A stretch of 64,000 nt of DNA, taken from Pelecanus crispus. Lineage: Eukaryota; Chordata; Aves; Pelecaniformes; Pelecanidae. Below the pieces are notes generated by a model. That model searched no databases, was not told the origin of the DNA, and saw nothing but the letters and a program-made list of their open reading frames with translations. The position numbers were made by a program, and so were the translations under genes. The DNA lies in contig NC_134643.1 in the NCBI RefSeq assembly GCF_030463565.1, positions 211,720,583 to 211,784,582 on the forward strand. The letters are read 5' to 3'. Of the stretch, positions 45,876 to 59,400 are shown piece after piece; position 1 is the stretch's first letter, and each line of letters starts with the position of its first letter.

Positions 45876-48800
45876 CCCAGATGGGAATGACGGGCAAGCT
45901 GGGGTAGGCTGTGCTGAATGCACCTCCAACCAGAGGAGACACTTGAACCCTTTTATTTATAACCTTTTTAGCTTGGAACTCTTATTTTAAAAATCAGTGT
46001 GGGTTTAATCATCCACACATCTTTACCATTTTGTCATTTTCTCAAGAAATGTCTTTTCCTTTGGAGGTTTCTCGTATTCTCACATCTCACAAAAGCTTAG
46101 TGAGGTGGTGCCCCTGCACCACATGCCAAGCTGCCCCTACAGACCATCAAGGTCCCCTCTGTAGGGGGGATGAGCTGCATTTTTGGGGGACTTTAAAGCA
46201 AAGGGGAGATAGTCCATGAACCAACTCCTTTCAAGGAGTAAAAATCAATAACCAAATCCCATTCTCCTATTAAATATAATCTCACTGGCTTCAAATGAAA
46301 TATGACTACGGTCAGAACATTTACAGAGAATTTTGTAAATGTTTGTACGGACTAGAGAGGGGTCTGCTTTCAAGTTGTCCGTTGGACTAGACTGGGTAAG
46401 TTTGGGAGGTAAAAGCAGTCTGTTCTTAACTATAATAGGATTTAAAAATCCGATTGAAAGAGCAAAACTGAGAGGAACCAGAGAAATACTAGCTGAATTT
46501 AGATTTTATCTGTGTAAATCCCCAGTAAGTCCATTTTTTTCCAGTGCTAGATATTTTTTTAATGAGAGGTTTTCTCAGAAGTGTTCCCAGTTAGCCTGTC
46601 TTAACTCTTCTTAGCATCTTTCCCATTACCCTGTGATTATGGAGAGGATTTATGGCTGTTTTGTGCTGGTGTGGAGGGGGGAATTCCACCAGTTTGTATT
46701 CCCATGCAATACTTTCTCTGATCGTCAAAGAAAGAGGCAGCACAATGAGGCAAACAGGTTTTATAAAACTGTCTCCATTGAATTATTTTGTTTCTCAGCA
46801 CTGTCCATCCCTGACACACACCTGGAGTGGGACGTGGGGTGGAGGCTGTGTAAAGGGGCATCTGTCTGACCTCAAGTGTGATTGTCCTCTGCTGTGGTGG
46901 GCTGAGGAGCACCTGAAGCATGGTCAGGGCCAGCAATAAATAATCATTCATGGGCTAAGTTTCAAGCTATCAAGCCGGAGGAGGTGGGGGAGAACAGTCT
47001 GAGTACAGTTTGATAGGATATTAATACCTAAATTTAATTTACATTTTTAAAGAGAATAAAAGAAATGGCTTCAGGCTCAGCACTTGTTTTCCATACCACT
47101 AAGAAAACTGGATGTGACTATGAAATGCATTGGAAGTGACAGATAAATAAATAGTAAAAAAGAGATAATTCAAAAAAACTTTGTCTTATTTTGCTGTAGA
47201 TGTGGAAGTTTAGTCATGTTGCCTCAATTTAATGTCTGTGATAAATGTGATTTAGCCATACAAAATAGTCAAAGCCTGCAGCCAGCTGCATTGAGAATGT
47301 AAGTCCTTGATTTACACATATAAAACTCCTTGGAGAGATGTATAAATATCACTCTTTTATGTTATTGTCTTGAGACAAAATACCTATGCTTTTAGATTTT
47401 AATCTATCCTGCTCACTGTTCGTTTCTCTGATTGAGCTAAGCTTTTCTCTTTGTCTTTAGTGTGGAAAAAAAATAGGGGGTGTAAATTTGTGGTGTGACA
47501 ATTGTTGAGTCTTGCCATATTGCAGTTACAGCCCTAATCTCCTAAAATGAAATAGGAACCTGAGTGAAATTAAGAGATTAAACACAGCCAGTAAAGCAGA
47601 GCCAGCCTTCTGGTGTCCTCTGGGCTCTGACAGATGAAGGTGGGTACCTGGGGAGATGCTCATTCCTTGCATTGGGTACATCTATATTGGGAATTTGAGG
47701 ACACCTGGACTTGTGCACCCTGGTTTTCCCTTGGGAATGGATCTTCCCCCTGCACAGCCGGGGCCCCGCTGGGACCGGAGGGTGGGAGTGCCTGCACCGT
47801 CCAGGGCCTCCTTGGTCCTCCTGCAGCTTGGGCACCCCTACCCGAAATACTTGCAGGTTGAGTTAATTATATATTTACCAGAATCCGTGTCAGGTGTGTT
47901 TCTGGAAGCTGAAGTCTCAGTTTAGGACTCAAGATTAGTCAATCAAGGCAAAAGATCTTTAGCTGAAATCTTTAATTACATTTGGTATCAGACATATTGG
48001 TGCAAGGTGTTCCTTTGAGCTGTGTTTCTAGAGTGGATAGCTTTTAAAGTGTTACTTGGAGAAAGCCTCGGGTTAATTTGTTTTCTGGTCTGTAATGAAA
48101 GAACATTTAAAAGGATAGGAAAATTCCACAGTTAATTCAGAGACAATCAAATATACTTTTATTGACTAGTTGATGCTGTTCATTATAAAACCTCTCTCTT
48201 TTCCTATATCACTACTTACAGAGATACTGAAGACAGTCATCGTATGTATGACTACACTAACAGATGTAGTTAATGTCATCAACAGCAGATATAGTCCAAT
48301 TACTTACAAACTTGCTTTCTCAAATTACATCAGAAAAAGAAGTGCTCAAATTCTGGATTCAACTTTTTTAGAATTCAGGCAGGAGCAAGGAAAGCTCACA
48401 AATATTCATCACTGCCTTGAGCCAAATATGTACCATTCCTGATTAGAGTTATGGGAAAAAATTCTGTGGAATTCAGACTCTTCCTTGTAAGGAATTTCTC
48501 TAAGACAAGGATACAAAGGAGGGATATTCCAGTCTGCTTTAGGCTTGCTCCATGGTGCCTGGCAAAAGTTAGGTATCTGAGTGCGGCATCTACAGAATAA
48601 AAACACCAACTAAAGAGGCACGTAAAGTAGCTACTGTAGAAATGCCCCCAAACTGAGCCGGAGCCACCTGTTCCCCTGACCCCACTTGCAGATGTCACGG
48701 GGAAGCTACTCCTGAGTGGAAACTGGAGAATGGGACATGCTTTCAGGATCACGAGGAAAGCCAGGTTTAAGCAATGTCCTCTTTCGCAGGGTTTCCTTGG

Positions 48801-50279
48801 CTGGCTCCCTGCGGTCGGGTCAGAGGCACGCCGCTGTGATGGGGCTTGGCATGGGCAGGGGACTCAGGGCTGTGGGTTCTCAGAGAGGGACCTGCAGCTT
48901 ACGGACAAGCACTGTGGCACTCACTGGCACTGTGCATAAGCCACATTGCATGGCAGACCCAGGCCTTGCCGGCTGGACTTGGTGCGGGACAGAGCAGGTG
49001 AGCGGGTGGGAGGTTTTGTTTGGCAGCTGCAGGCTGGCACCAGGGCAGAGAGGGGAAGAGACCCGTGGAGCAATGCGCTGGTGGGGTGATGGAAGGGAAA
49101 CACCACTCACCTGTGTGTTAAAGAAGTAGGGCAAGAAAGGACAGTATATGCCCAGGAAATGCACTGGATATTGATCCACAGCCTGTTGAAGTCATCGGAA
49201 AAAATAAGTCTATAAAAATAAACTCCTTTTGTGAAGCTATATTAATAGGCAGATCTGCAAGGATTATAGTTCAGGGAAAAGATTGGCATCTCAGAAAAGA
49301 AACAGAAATAGCTGATGTGATCTTAGACAACAGAAAAACCCCAAATCACGGCCTTTCCTGGAAGCACAGTGAAGGGCAAGGGCATATTACCTGCTTTGAG
49401 CCATGGGCTGGACCCTCTCCAGATGGATGTTGGCAAAGAATAAAGTGGGGCTCGTGCGTGTCCTTTCATTGGGTATGAATTAATCTATGAATTAATATTA
49501 ATCACTGAGGAAGCTTTACAGAAGTATGTACATTTGGGAATGATTCTCCAGCTATCAGCTAGCAGATTTTAACACACACTTTTTAGCTAGACTCTGTTTA
49601 ATTGACATGTTAGAGTACTAGTTTTTATTTAGCAATATTAAATAGTAGCAAAGTGAATACCTTATAAACTCTTGTATTTTTGCTTCTGCCTGTGTAAATC
49701 AGGTTCATAGTCTGATCATGAAAGAAAATCTAGTTCATTTGATGAGATCTGGTTCCTTTAAAGCCATGCAGACTGGTATTTTTCTATTCTTGTTCGTCTG
49801 CATTAATCAGATCCCTTGTAGAACTTGTGATTTTTTTGCCTGGGATTAAGGTCAGGCAGACTGTCATCTAATCCTGTCAGACAACCTGCTTGCCTTTTTT
49901 TAGTATTGGTACAACTTTTGCAAACCTTTAGTCCCCTCATATTTTAAGATGTATTAAGATTTAATACCAGTAAGTCATGTTTCTCCTCATCAAAACTGTC
50001 TATGATATGTGGATGCAAATTAATGAATCCTGTTGATTTGAAACGCTTCTGCCTGATAAATGCTGTTTTACCTCTCAAGTTAATAATGCTAGAACTCATT
50101 TTGCCATCCTCCTGTGATACACCTATTAGGTTTACCTGGAGCCAGCTGCATTTTCTCCCAGATGCTTATTTGTTTCTGCACTGGGAAATCGGAAGGACGG
50201 GACTTTCCGTGTCTGCATGTGTATGTATAATATATGTATTTATGTATACCATATGTGTATAATGTATGTATGTGTAATA
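45876..50279. other. Intergenic, nothing confidently recognised
   Basis: Contains two moderately GC-rich patches (47,630-47,860 and 48,620-49,130). The longest frame (137 codons at 48,716) has no start context, splice pattern or similarity that supports a gene. Confidence 0.5.
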
Positions 50280-50289
50280 CCTCTATATG

Positions 50290-50590
50290 TGTTCAGCAGA
50301 TCCAGAAACAGGTTGTTGGCAGCCCTGTGAGCCTGGCAGTTCAGCCAACTTTCAATCCATCTCCCTGTTGTCCATTTATCTAGTCCATAATTCCTCAGCT
50401 GGTATTGAAGGAGGCAGCGATGGGAAAGCTTGCCCAAAGCCTTGCTGAAGTCAAGATAAACAAAATCTATGGCTCTCCACTGAGCCACTCATCTCCTTGG
50501 AGAAGGCTACCAGCTTGGTCAAGCATGGTTTCCCCTTCATAAACCCATGCATTTTGGAGAGGTGCCCACTCTTCTTGATTTCTCAGAAAG
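50290..50590 (-). mobile_element. Old CR1-like LINE reverse transcriptase fragment
   Basis: The minus strand encodes DFVYLDFSKALGKLSHRCLL and LRNYGLDKWTTGRWIESWLN, the conserved DFSKAFD-x-HxxL and W-xx-WL block of CR1-type reverse transcriptase. Upstream of it, in another frame, is GFMKGKPCLT-like sequence. It is diverged and frame-broken, and of an older family than the 44.5-kb copy. Confidence 0.75.
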
Positions 50591-53500
50591 GGTGTGAGAG
50601 CTTCTCCCATCATTCTGTCCTCTCACCACTTCTGTACTTGCGTACATATGCTTGAGGTGGGCCCCCTGAGCCCTGTTTTGCCAATTATGAGGTATCTCTT
50701 GTCCATGTCAACCTGCCCCCTTTGCTTGCCAAGCCAGGCCACCATGCCCTCACTTGGTAGTGGTTTGTCATCTCCCTTCCCCGTTGCTCTTAGTTTAAAG
50801 CTCTTAGTTTAAAGCTCTAATCTCACAGGGTGCTCCTGAAGACTTGTGATTATGGACAAGTGAAGCAAGACCAATGCAGACCTCCTTCTGAAAATCCTCC
50901 TAGGAAAGAGAGAACAAAAGAAAAAAGTTCTGTTTCCTGAATGAAAAAGTAGAGAGCCTTGCAGTGCACTGAAGCATGTAATCTTAGATTAAGAAAAGTT
51001 GTGGTTTTTTTTTTTAAAGAAAACCTTCAGAAAACATTTTAATTGGGAGTAGAATATGTTTTTCTGTAGTTTGTAACAGTCAGGATTATTCTGGAATTAG
51101 GTCTGCTGTAGAAATATGTGATTATTCTTGTTGCAGACCTCAGGTGATCTATTTGGACCAGGCATATTTGTAAATTGTACAAGGCTTTTTTGAAGAGGCT
51201 GATCTTTAGAAAATTTCAAGTTCCTTAGATAGAAAGAAAACACCAAAAATATTATGTAAGTTTTTGAAGGCACTTCCATGAAATAGCCATCATTTGATTT
51301 CTTTACAGCTGCAAGTATAATGGGTTGATTAAATTCTTGAGGTAGCAGGATGTTTCCTTGTTTCTGAATTTGCACACCTATACAACAATTTTCTCCTGAA
51401 ATACTGAAAGCATTTTACAGTGTTTGCTTGTTAGCTGAACAATGCTCTTTGCATTGTTCTTAGAGAAATAAAAAAAAAAAATCTCTTTCACAGCTGGGGA
51501 AATATGAATAAGTAAATTTAGTGGAGCTGGTCAGAAGGTTTTCTGACCAGCAGTTTTCTATTGAAAAATGCCATTTTTAGAAGCTGTCGGGACCTTGTTT
51601 GCTATCTCGGTTTCTATTTAGTTGTTAGTTTTTCAGCTGGGTTCTTCAGTTGCTCTTCAGAAGCTCAGTGTGACCTGAGGTCTGGGATGCCACAGGAGAT
51701 CTAAAAATCTCCTTTGGCGCGTGTGTAGCAGGAGCCTGCAGTTATTTGAGAGGTGGCAAAAGCACAGCCGTAGCAAGCAGGCCCTGCAGCACCTCTTCTG
51801 CTCCAAGGAAATTAGCTGTACCCCAGGAGCAACTGGCGAGAGCTGAGATCGAACAAGAGCCTTGCTCCCCATGCGTGGCCCCGCTGCCTTGTGCCAAGTC
51901 CCAGCCCCATGTGTCCCTGTCCCCCGGCAGCACCGGGGCTGGGGGCTCAGGCAGCCAGCACTCCTCTGAGCTTTCCCAGCCCCTGCTGCAGAAAGAGCTT
52001 TCCTCAACAGGACATTCTGAAATGCTGACTTTGCAGTTGTTTTCCAAATTAATTTGACCCCACATCCCTCCCACCCCCAGCATTTCCTGTGGAAGAAGAT
52101 TTGGGGAGGAGAGGCTGAATCAGGGCAGGATAAGATTTGCTAGAACTTGGCATGGAGATATCTGGAGGGGGAAAGGAAGGAAAACTGATGGCGATTTGTT
52201 GATTCAGACAGGGTCAGGGAACCCTGCTTTCTCACATACGTCATATCTATACTGGCCAAGCATACTCACTTAAAATGTTTGCATTGGCTTGAAACTAAAT
52301 GTGTTCACTAGATACCTAACACGTCTCTGTCCCAGGATGAGCCCTCTTCATCTCTCTGTACCCACAGTACTCTGCCAAATATTGAAACCATCTGATCCAC
52401 ATCAGGAGAATCATATCCTGCTTGTAGCTAGCTCTTCTTGTCACCTTTGCTATCTTGTTGAGTCTTTCTACTTCATCTCTGATCTCAGCCTGACCCCCAA
52501 AGCCAGTCCCTGCTCAAGCGAGAGCATGGAGGTGGTGTCTGGAGAAACAAGTTGCAGGAGATGTGTATATTTATGTCAGTGAGGTAAGGTAGGCTTTTCC
52601 ATCCAAGATTATTGACCTGACCCCACTCTCAATACTCAGGTACTTTTCTGTATTCTCTCAGAGTGACTAGCCCAGGAACTGGCTAATTCTGGATGATGTC
52701 CACCTTGGGATTAATGTCATGACAGAGAAGTCCCTGCTCCGAGTTGATGATGATCTCATTTGAACTGATAGACGTCAGACCATGATAAGGGGCTTATCAT
52801 GAACCTGGGAGTCCGAGGAAAGTCATGAAGGTAAGATAGTGAATTTTCTTCAAGGCACTAGCCTTGAAGAATTAAGAAGGTGAGGGCAAGAAGTTTGAAT
52901 ATATTGCAAAAATTGAGAGGATGCCAGTGCAGGCATGGAAAAAGGCAGGAGATGTATTTTTTTGTAGCTGTGGTTAGATAGATACAGGATTTCAAACTAG
53001 ATAGATTTGATTTCTAAACTAAAGTTTTCACAGAGCTTCAGAAAAGGGAGAACCAAATTTTGTCTTTGTCAGCAAAGCTTAGCTAGCAAGAATGCATTGC
53101 CATGAAGATGGTTAAGCAATACAGTAGTGTCAGTTATACACACTCTGAGTTAAAAAATACCCTGTTATGCTTTTCTTATAGTGTATGATAAACAAGTTGC
53201 CATTTTGAAAATTACTGAGGCTGGGAAATATTCCTCACAAGTTCTCATTTGACTTTGCACAAATGGGAGGGAGTTACCTGCCACTGTCATTTTCCCCTGA
53301 GGGATTGTTTTGCCCTGTCCACCGGATTTATGCCTGCTGTGAATAAAAGCTTTTATATGTTCACTCATTTACTTGAACAAAACCTGTCAAATCCCAGAAC
53401 CCTCCAGACAGTAGTATCATGTGAACAGAGGATCTTGTTAAAGACTTCCCAGCTAACACTGGTTTGTTGAAATGCCAGTGATAACTTGAAGATACCTGTA

Positions 53501-53966
53501 CTTGTGTGAGTCACTCATAACTCAATCAAGCAATGCAACGTCAACGGAAGGATTGGTGAAACTTAAAAGCAGCAGGTCCCTGAAGCAAACAAGTTAAAAA
53601 ATGGGAATTTAATTTTTTATTGCATTTAACAATTAGTACACATATATAATTCACTTTTGTTTTCAACAGTGTTTTAATAAAATATTATCTCAATACAGTA
53701 TGTGTCATTAAACAGAAAAATTGTGAGGTTCATTTCTCACCACTTGACTATTAAAATGTTATAGGAAAAAATAAAAGAAATGCTTTCAGAACTCACCTGG
53801 AAAGAAGCAGAGCTGATGCATAAAAACAGGAATGCCACTGCATGTCCAGGAGTTCCAGCAGAAGCAGCTTTTGATAAACTAATAACAATGTTATAGGACA
53901 GGAAAAAAGGAGGTAGTTTATAATGTTAAAAGTCATTAATGCAAAGATTTCATTAAGTATTCCTAC

Positions 53967-54012
53967 ATATATATATATATGGATAGAAATATATGTGTGT
54001 GTATATATATAA
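53967..54012. repeat. TA/TG-rich microsatellite
   Basis: Two short runs of TA and TG dinucleotides around ggatagaaat. Confidence 0.8.
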
Positions 54013-54412
54013 ATATGTACCTATAGATATGCACGCACAGTTCCCTATATAGGTATGCATGAGTGTGTATATAGATAAACAATTTTATGGAATGATCAAA
54101 GAGAAAGTTATAGAGCAAAGCACTTGAAAATACATGTGTGCATGACTGAATGTTTCATGACATGATTGCATACTCTTTTTGCAGAGGTACACTGCCTCAT
54201 TCAGTACACAAGATAGACCGCGTTACACTGGCCAGTATTTTGTTTTATATTAATTGTTCAGGCTATGACCTTGTCCTTTATTTACTATATAGTTCTCTGA
54301 AAATAAAAACTAATAAGTTTCCTTGTGGTGTTTCCATGGCAATCATCATGTGGAATATAAGGCTTTCCAACATACTAATTTAGTTCCACAAAACTACTGT
54401 TAGCTGGAGGAC

Positions 54413-54462
54413 TGTTTTTATCCCCATTGCACATCCTGGGAACTGAGGCACACAGAGATGTC
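54413..54462 (+). repeat. MIR/CORE-SINE-like fragment
   Basis: tgtttttatccccattgcac followed by atcctgggaactgaggcac and acagagatg is close to the MIR core tattatccccattttacaga, aactgaggcacagagag. About 50 bp only. Confidence 0.55.
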
Positions 54463-56123
54463 TACTAAATGTGAAGTCTTTTCAGAATGCTTTGTGTTAT
54501 ATAACACAGATTGAAACGCTCAGTGCTTCAGAAAAATAGACCCTGGGGCTGCTTGTCAGGTATCCAGAAAAGAAGAAACATGCGGTTTAGTTACACCTCA
54601 TGAAAAATCTTGTCAAGTTCATTATGCATCATCAAATTGGCATTCAGAGGCAGATTCAGGAATAAGTCAGTCTTGTAGCCCAATCATTGAGCTGCTTTCT
54701 GAGAGCAGCTGTACCTTTCCTCACTCAGCATCTGCAGTGCATGAGACAAGCTCGTAGAAACAGGAGGGGCTCTTAGTGCACATCCCCGGCCCAGCCTTGG
54801 TGCCATCTCCCTCTTGTGCATTTAGAGACAGTGTCCCCTCTCTAGAGTGTATCTAGAGCAGCCAGGAGGAAGGGTTGTTGAGGTGGAAAGGGGAGGACTT
54901 GCGTATTTCTCCTTTGCCCATGTGAGAATAACTGGGAGCCACAGCTTGAAACCCTATCCCTCATTTGGGTGCTTTAATTGTCTTCTGAACTGTAGACAAC
55001 TTTCATACTTTGTTTTCTGAATGGTAGATGCTTTTTACAGGGTGGAGCAAGTGGTTGGAGAGCTCCGGAAAGTAGGCTGCACTCTCCAGCCTGAGAGGGA
55101 TCAGGCTTACATTTTCCACTAGGTGCATGATTAAGTTTGATGATGCACCCAAAGGCAACTTTCCATATTTCATTAAAGGTTCTGTTTCAGCTTGAACTCA
55201 GTCACCCAAGAGATTGCTCCTGCTTTGAATATCTGCTGTGTATGGCAGTGATAATAATAATGATTGTGATTCTCCATTTGAGGCCAGTGTAGGTCTGTGT
55301 GCCTGGAAAAGTAGGTGATCACTATTCCCACACACAAAATCCAGAAGTATGGTAAATCAGACAGTAGAGATCAGACTAGACAAGCAGAGAGAGGTGAGTG
55401 GGGTAACACTCTGGAAGAAATAAACAAGAAAAAATGAGAAAGAATGAGAGAGATGACTGTAAATATCCCAAAGAAATTTATGACACATTATATATTCAGA
55501 CTATCATTGAAGATAGTATTTGCAACAAAAATGTTGAATGACAAGGGGATTTCTGTAGAAGATGAGAGGAACACAAAGTTGTCTGAGCCAGGTTTTGTAA
55601 TGAGGCTGTGGCACCCATGCAGCTTCCAAGCAAATGCCAGGAATAAGTACAGTTATAAGATGAGTTGTGACGTGGTAGTCACAGAATAAAGAAGCTTCAC
55701 TTAAAATTTCACCAATAGAAGATGTTCTTTGTAAGGAGAGACCGTATCTTAGCAAAATGGAGAACCATCTATGGAGACTTAGAGAAGGAATGCAGAAGAG
55801 GGCTCTTTAACTCAATCTAAACATAAACAATGTATGTAAACAGCTTCAGCCTCATGATAACTATGTGTAACACAGACGGACTGCAAATCCACATGCATTC
55901 AGTCTAGGAATAATGGTGCTGACTCATTGCTTTAATAATGTTCAGTAATGTTCGGTTCATTGTATCTGCAACCTGTAAAAGGATCCACCTGTGCAGGTCC
56001 TTAATCCTGCTCATAGCAGTAAATTGATGCAGAGATGCAATTGTTTACCCCTTCGTCTCTCTGCAGCGTCAGGCACTTTATGCTATCATCAGATCAACCC
56101 AAGTTACTTTAGTCATTAATAAG

Positions 56124-56472
56124 CATAGAATCATAAAATCGTTTAGGTTGGAAAAGACCTTTAAGATCATCCAGTCCAACCATTAACCTACACTACCAAG
56201 TCCACTCTAAGCCAATCAAGGGTAGACTAGACTAAACCATGTCCCCAAGTGCCACATCTACCCGTTTTTTGAACACTTCCAGGGATGGGGACTCCACCAC
56301 CTCTCTGGGCAGCCTCTTCCAATGCTTGACTACCCTTTCCGTGAAGAAATTTTTCCTAATATCCAATCTAAACCTCCCCTGGTGCAGCTTGAGCCCATTT
56401 CCTCTCATCCTATCGCTAACTACATGGGAGAAGAGACCAACACCCACCTCACTACAACCTCCTTTCAGGATG
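56124..56472 (-). mobile_element. CR1 3' fragment, young subfamily
   Basis: On the minus strand [40 protein letters not shown] and [20 protein letters not shown] lead to the stop and 3' UTR with a short octamer tail (catagaatcataaaatcg) at the left end. The last 85 or so codons are intact and almost identical to the element at 44.5-45.9 kb, in the opposite orientation. Confidence 0.94.
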
Positions 56473-59400
56473 AGACCATTCAGGAACACTGTGGTTGTCC
56501 AGGTTCTTATGGCTCCAAGTTACTTAGGGCCTCACATCATTACTGCCTACAACAGGAGCACAGATCTTTGTGAGATCCTTGATGATGAACTCTGTGTGGA
56601 CCTTGCCATTCAAATAGTTCTGGGAACAACTTGCTATATCATTTGATTTCTTTTCTGTTGCTGCAGAATGGGACAACATAGATGATATTCAGTGGGGACA
56701 GACAATATTTAGCTTTTGGTTGCATCCTGTATGAGTGATTTCACTCAGCCTGATAACTTATTTAAAGGAACAGCAGTAATAAACATACATGTAAACTTGA
56801 ATTTGGTGTTTGGTCAGCTGAACTGGCCCAACTGAAAATGAAATACCAATTCCTTGTGCAAGAATCTAAGCTAGTTCTTGCAGGGACAGAGTACCAACTC
56901 CCCAGTAAACATATCAGTAGCACATTTAGACCAATAAAATGTTCAATGAGAGGGCTTTAAGTAAAATTTCCATGAAAATAAATATGAGATATCCAGCTTT
57001 TGCCCTGCCTAACATTGTACCGTGAACTAGGTGGAGGAAACATCTGAGCGTAACCTATACTGCATAGATCTCCTACTGTAATGGTTTGCTAATGTGTACC
57101 ATGGAAATACACAGGACATGGTTCTGAACTTTGTTGGTTTTACAGCGATTTAATCCATAGTTCTTAGTGTTGCTGCCACAGTCTTCCTATGGTGTGAATA
57201 AGAAAAGAGAATTAATAATACTTAGGGGGTCCTCTCCTTTGCTTACTTATTCTTACTGTAAAAGGAGGTTAAAAAGGAGGTGTTTTTAAACCTTAGAAAA
57301 ATGGGGAAGAAAGATCAGCTCTTGGTGTTCTTAGTGATACTGACTAAGGGGCCAAAGGTTTACAAAAGATTTAGTGGACCTCTGGAAATTGTAGGATTTG
57401 ATTACTGGTAATGTCTTGAGATTTTTTTTTTGTGCTCTAGTAAAATTTGATTTTCTCTTCAACAATATCCATTGTGTTCACCCTACTGTTTACTTGCTTT
57501 TAACTTTTACAAGGTCACCTTCATCAGATTCATGTTCTCTTGAGTAACTCTGGTGTTTTCTATAAATTTTACTTAACCAATCAACAATATTGGATTGACC
57601 ACTATCCTATTTCATCATAATTATGAAAAACTGCACTTACAAATTTGGTCAATGCCTTAATGAGGCCCCATTTCTTGCTAAGTAGTTCCTGAATATACTG
57701 AATTAGTACCACAGAGCATTATTCTTTGCTTTCACTTCCTGACAAGAGTAGTAATAGTGTAATTTTATGAAGACTGATACCCAGTAAACTGGGCAATTTC
57801 TAACTCTGCATAATAATACCTACGCTGATTTACAGTGAATTACTTAATGATTTATACAAGTATCATGCTTTCTCTTGTTTCCACCCAGAACAGTAGCAAC
57901 ACATAAGGCTGGAAGCAACACAAAAATAGTGGTTCTTAACAGATGTCTTTGATTCCTCCTGGGTGAATGCTGGACAGTAATTCAGTTTTTAAGAAAAAAT
58001 TGCTCCACAACTTTAATTTATTTATATCCACACTTTGTTATTCTTTAAGACTATACTACCAGTGAGTTAAACTGAGTAAACTCTTATGCAACATTGCTTT
58101 GACTCTTCAAGACAGAAATCTTTGCAATATGTATGTGTATATGTGTGTGTGTGTATATATGCAAACACACAGAGACTATACTATACAGGTAAAATGTAAC
58201 AAGTTGATAGCAGTATTTCCATCACAAATAGAAAAATACTGATGTTACAACAACAAACATATCACCACTTGGTATCTAATATTTTTTAAAGGCTGCTTTT
58301 TTTCTTCCGTGGGGAAGGGTTGGAGATTTTAATGCAGAAAAGCAAAACAGTGGATAAAACTACTAAGTCAGTGTTAGTATTAGGAATATTACTTGTGTTT
58401 TATAGGTATTTATATGGCCCTCCTCACTAGGATAACACCTGAATGCGTTGCAGTTTTTAATATGTTCTTCCTTACCTGTAAAACAGAGGAATGCTGTTGT
58501 CTACAAGTTAACAACTGGGAAGTTGAACCACAAAAAAAAGCAAACACAGGTATTTAGAAGGCTTAAATTTCTCTTTGATCTTAAAATCATCTACTGGATG
58601 TCTGTGAAGGCCATCAAGCCAGCTAGAACCAAACAACTAGAAAATTAGTCATGGGGAATTGAAGCTGTTTGACTATGGCCCTTACCTACCATCTTGTAAA
58701 AAACTTTTGGTAACAACAAGGACTCGGGAGTTTTGTTTTCCAGATTCGCTGTCATGCCTTTATGACTGGACCACGAGACCTAATTTTGTCCCAAAGAATG
58801 GGAGACTCATGCAATTTTATTGGATCCAGGTCCTTATTCAGCTTACGTGCAGATTTTGGTTTATACACTTAGACTTAAACAAAAAGGTCCTTCCATGAAT
58901 GCTGGAACTGATGCACACTTGTGCTTGGAGACTGAGCTCCTGTGTGAGTCCTCAGATTTGCAAGAGCAACTGAGCCTGTACCCATTGCCTCAACAGAGGA
59001 AAATGGGAATTACATTAAGCTCTAATAAGTCCTAAAATATTCAAATTTGTTTTGATTAGAACTTTTTCTTATAGAAGTGAGAGTTTTAATACAATTTATC
59101 TCCCTGGCTGTTTAAACTTGTTATACCTGCGAGATTCGTACTGCTGTTGAATTTGACTGAAGTTGACCCATGGGTTTAGAAATTTCCATGGGACAAAGAG
59201 AGAAGAAAGGGGAAGATGACCAGCAAAATGACAGAGGTCTAGACAGTTAAATATTGTGCATGTACAAAGAAGAGCTGTGCACCAACACTGCAGAACAGGA
59301 TGTGTTGTTTAGAAGAACTAACAAACTACATACAAGTTAACAGTGCGATACTGCTGCATTAACCCTTATTATGAGGTCTAATGTCTATAGCATTAATAGG

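Larger units (their letters stand above)
50600..56123. other. Intergenic, short repeats only
   Basis: Holds a GC-rich patch at 51,700-52,070 with overlapping ORFs but no supported gene, a TA/TG run at 53,967-54,012 and a MIR-like core at 54,413-54,462. Confidence 0.5.

Noticed and set aside
48716-49129. 137-codon open frame in a GC-rich patch
   Set aside because: Low-information composition, competing frames on the other strand, no known domain, no splice or promoter context.
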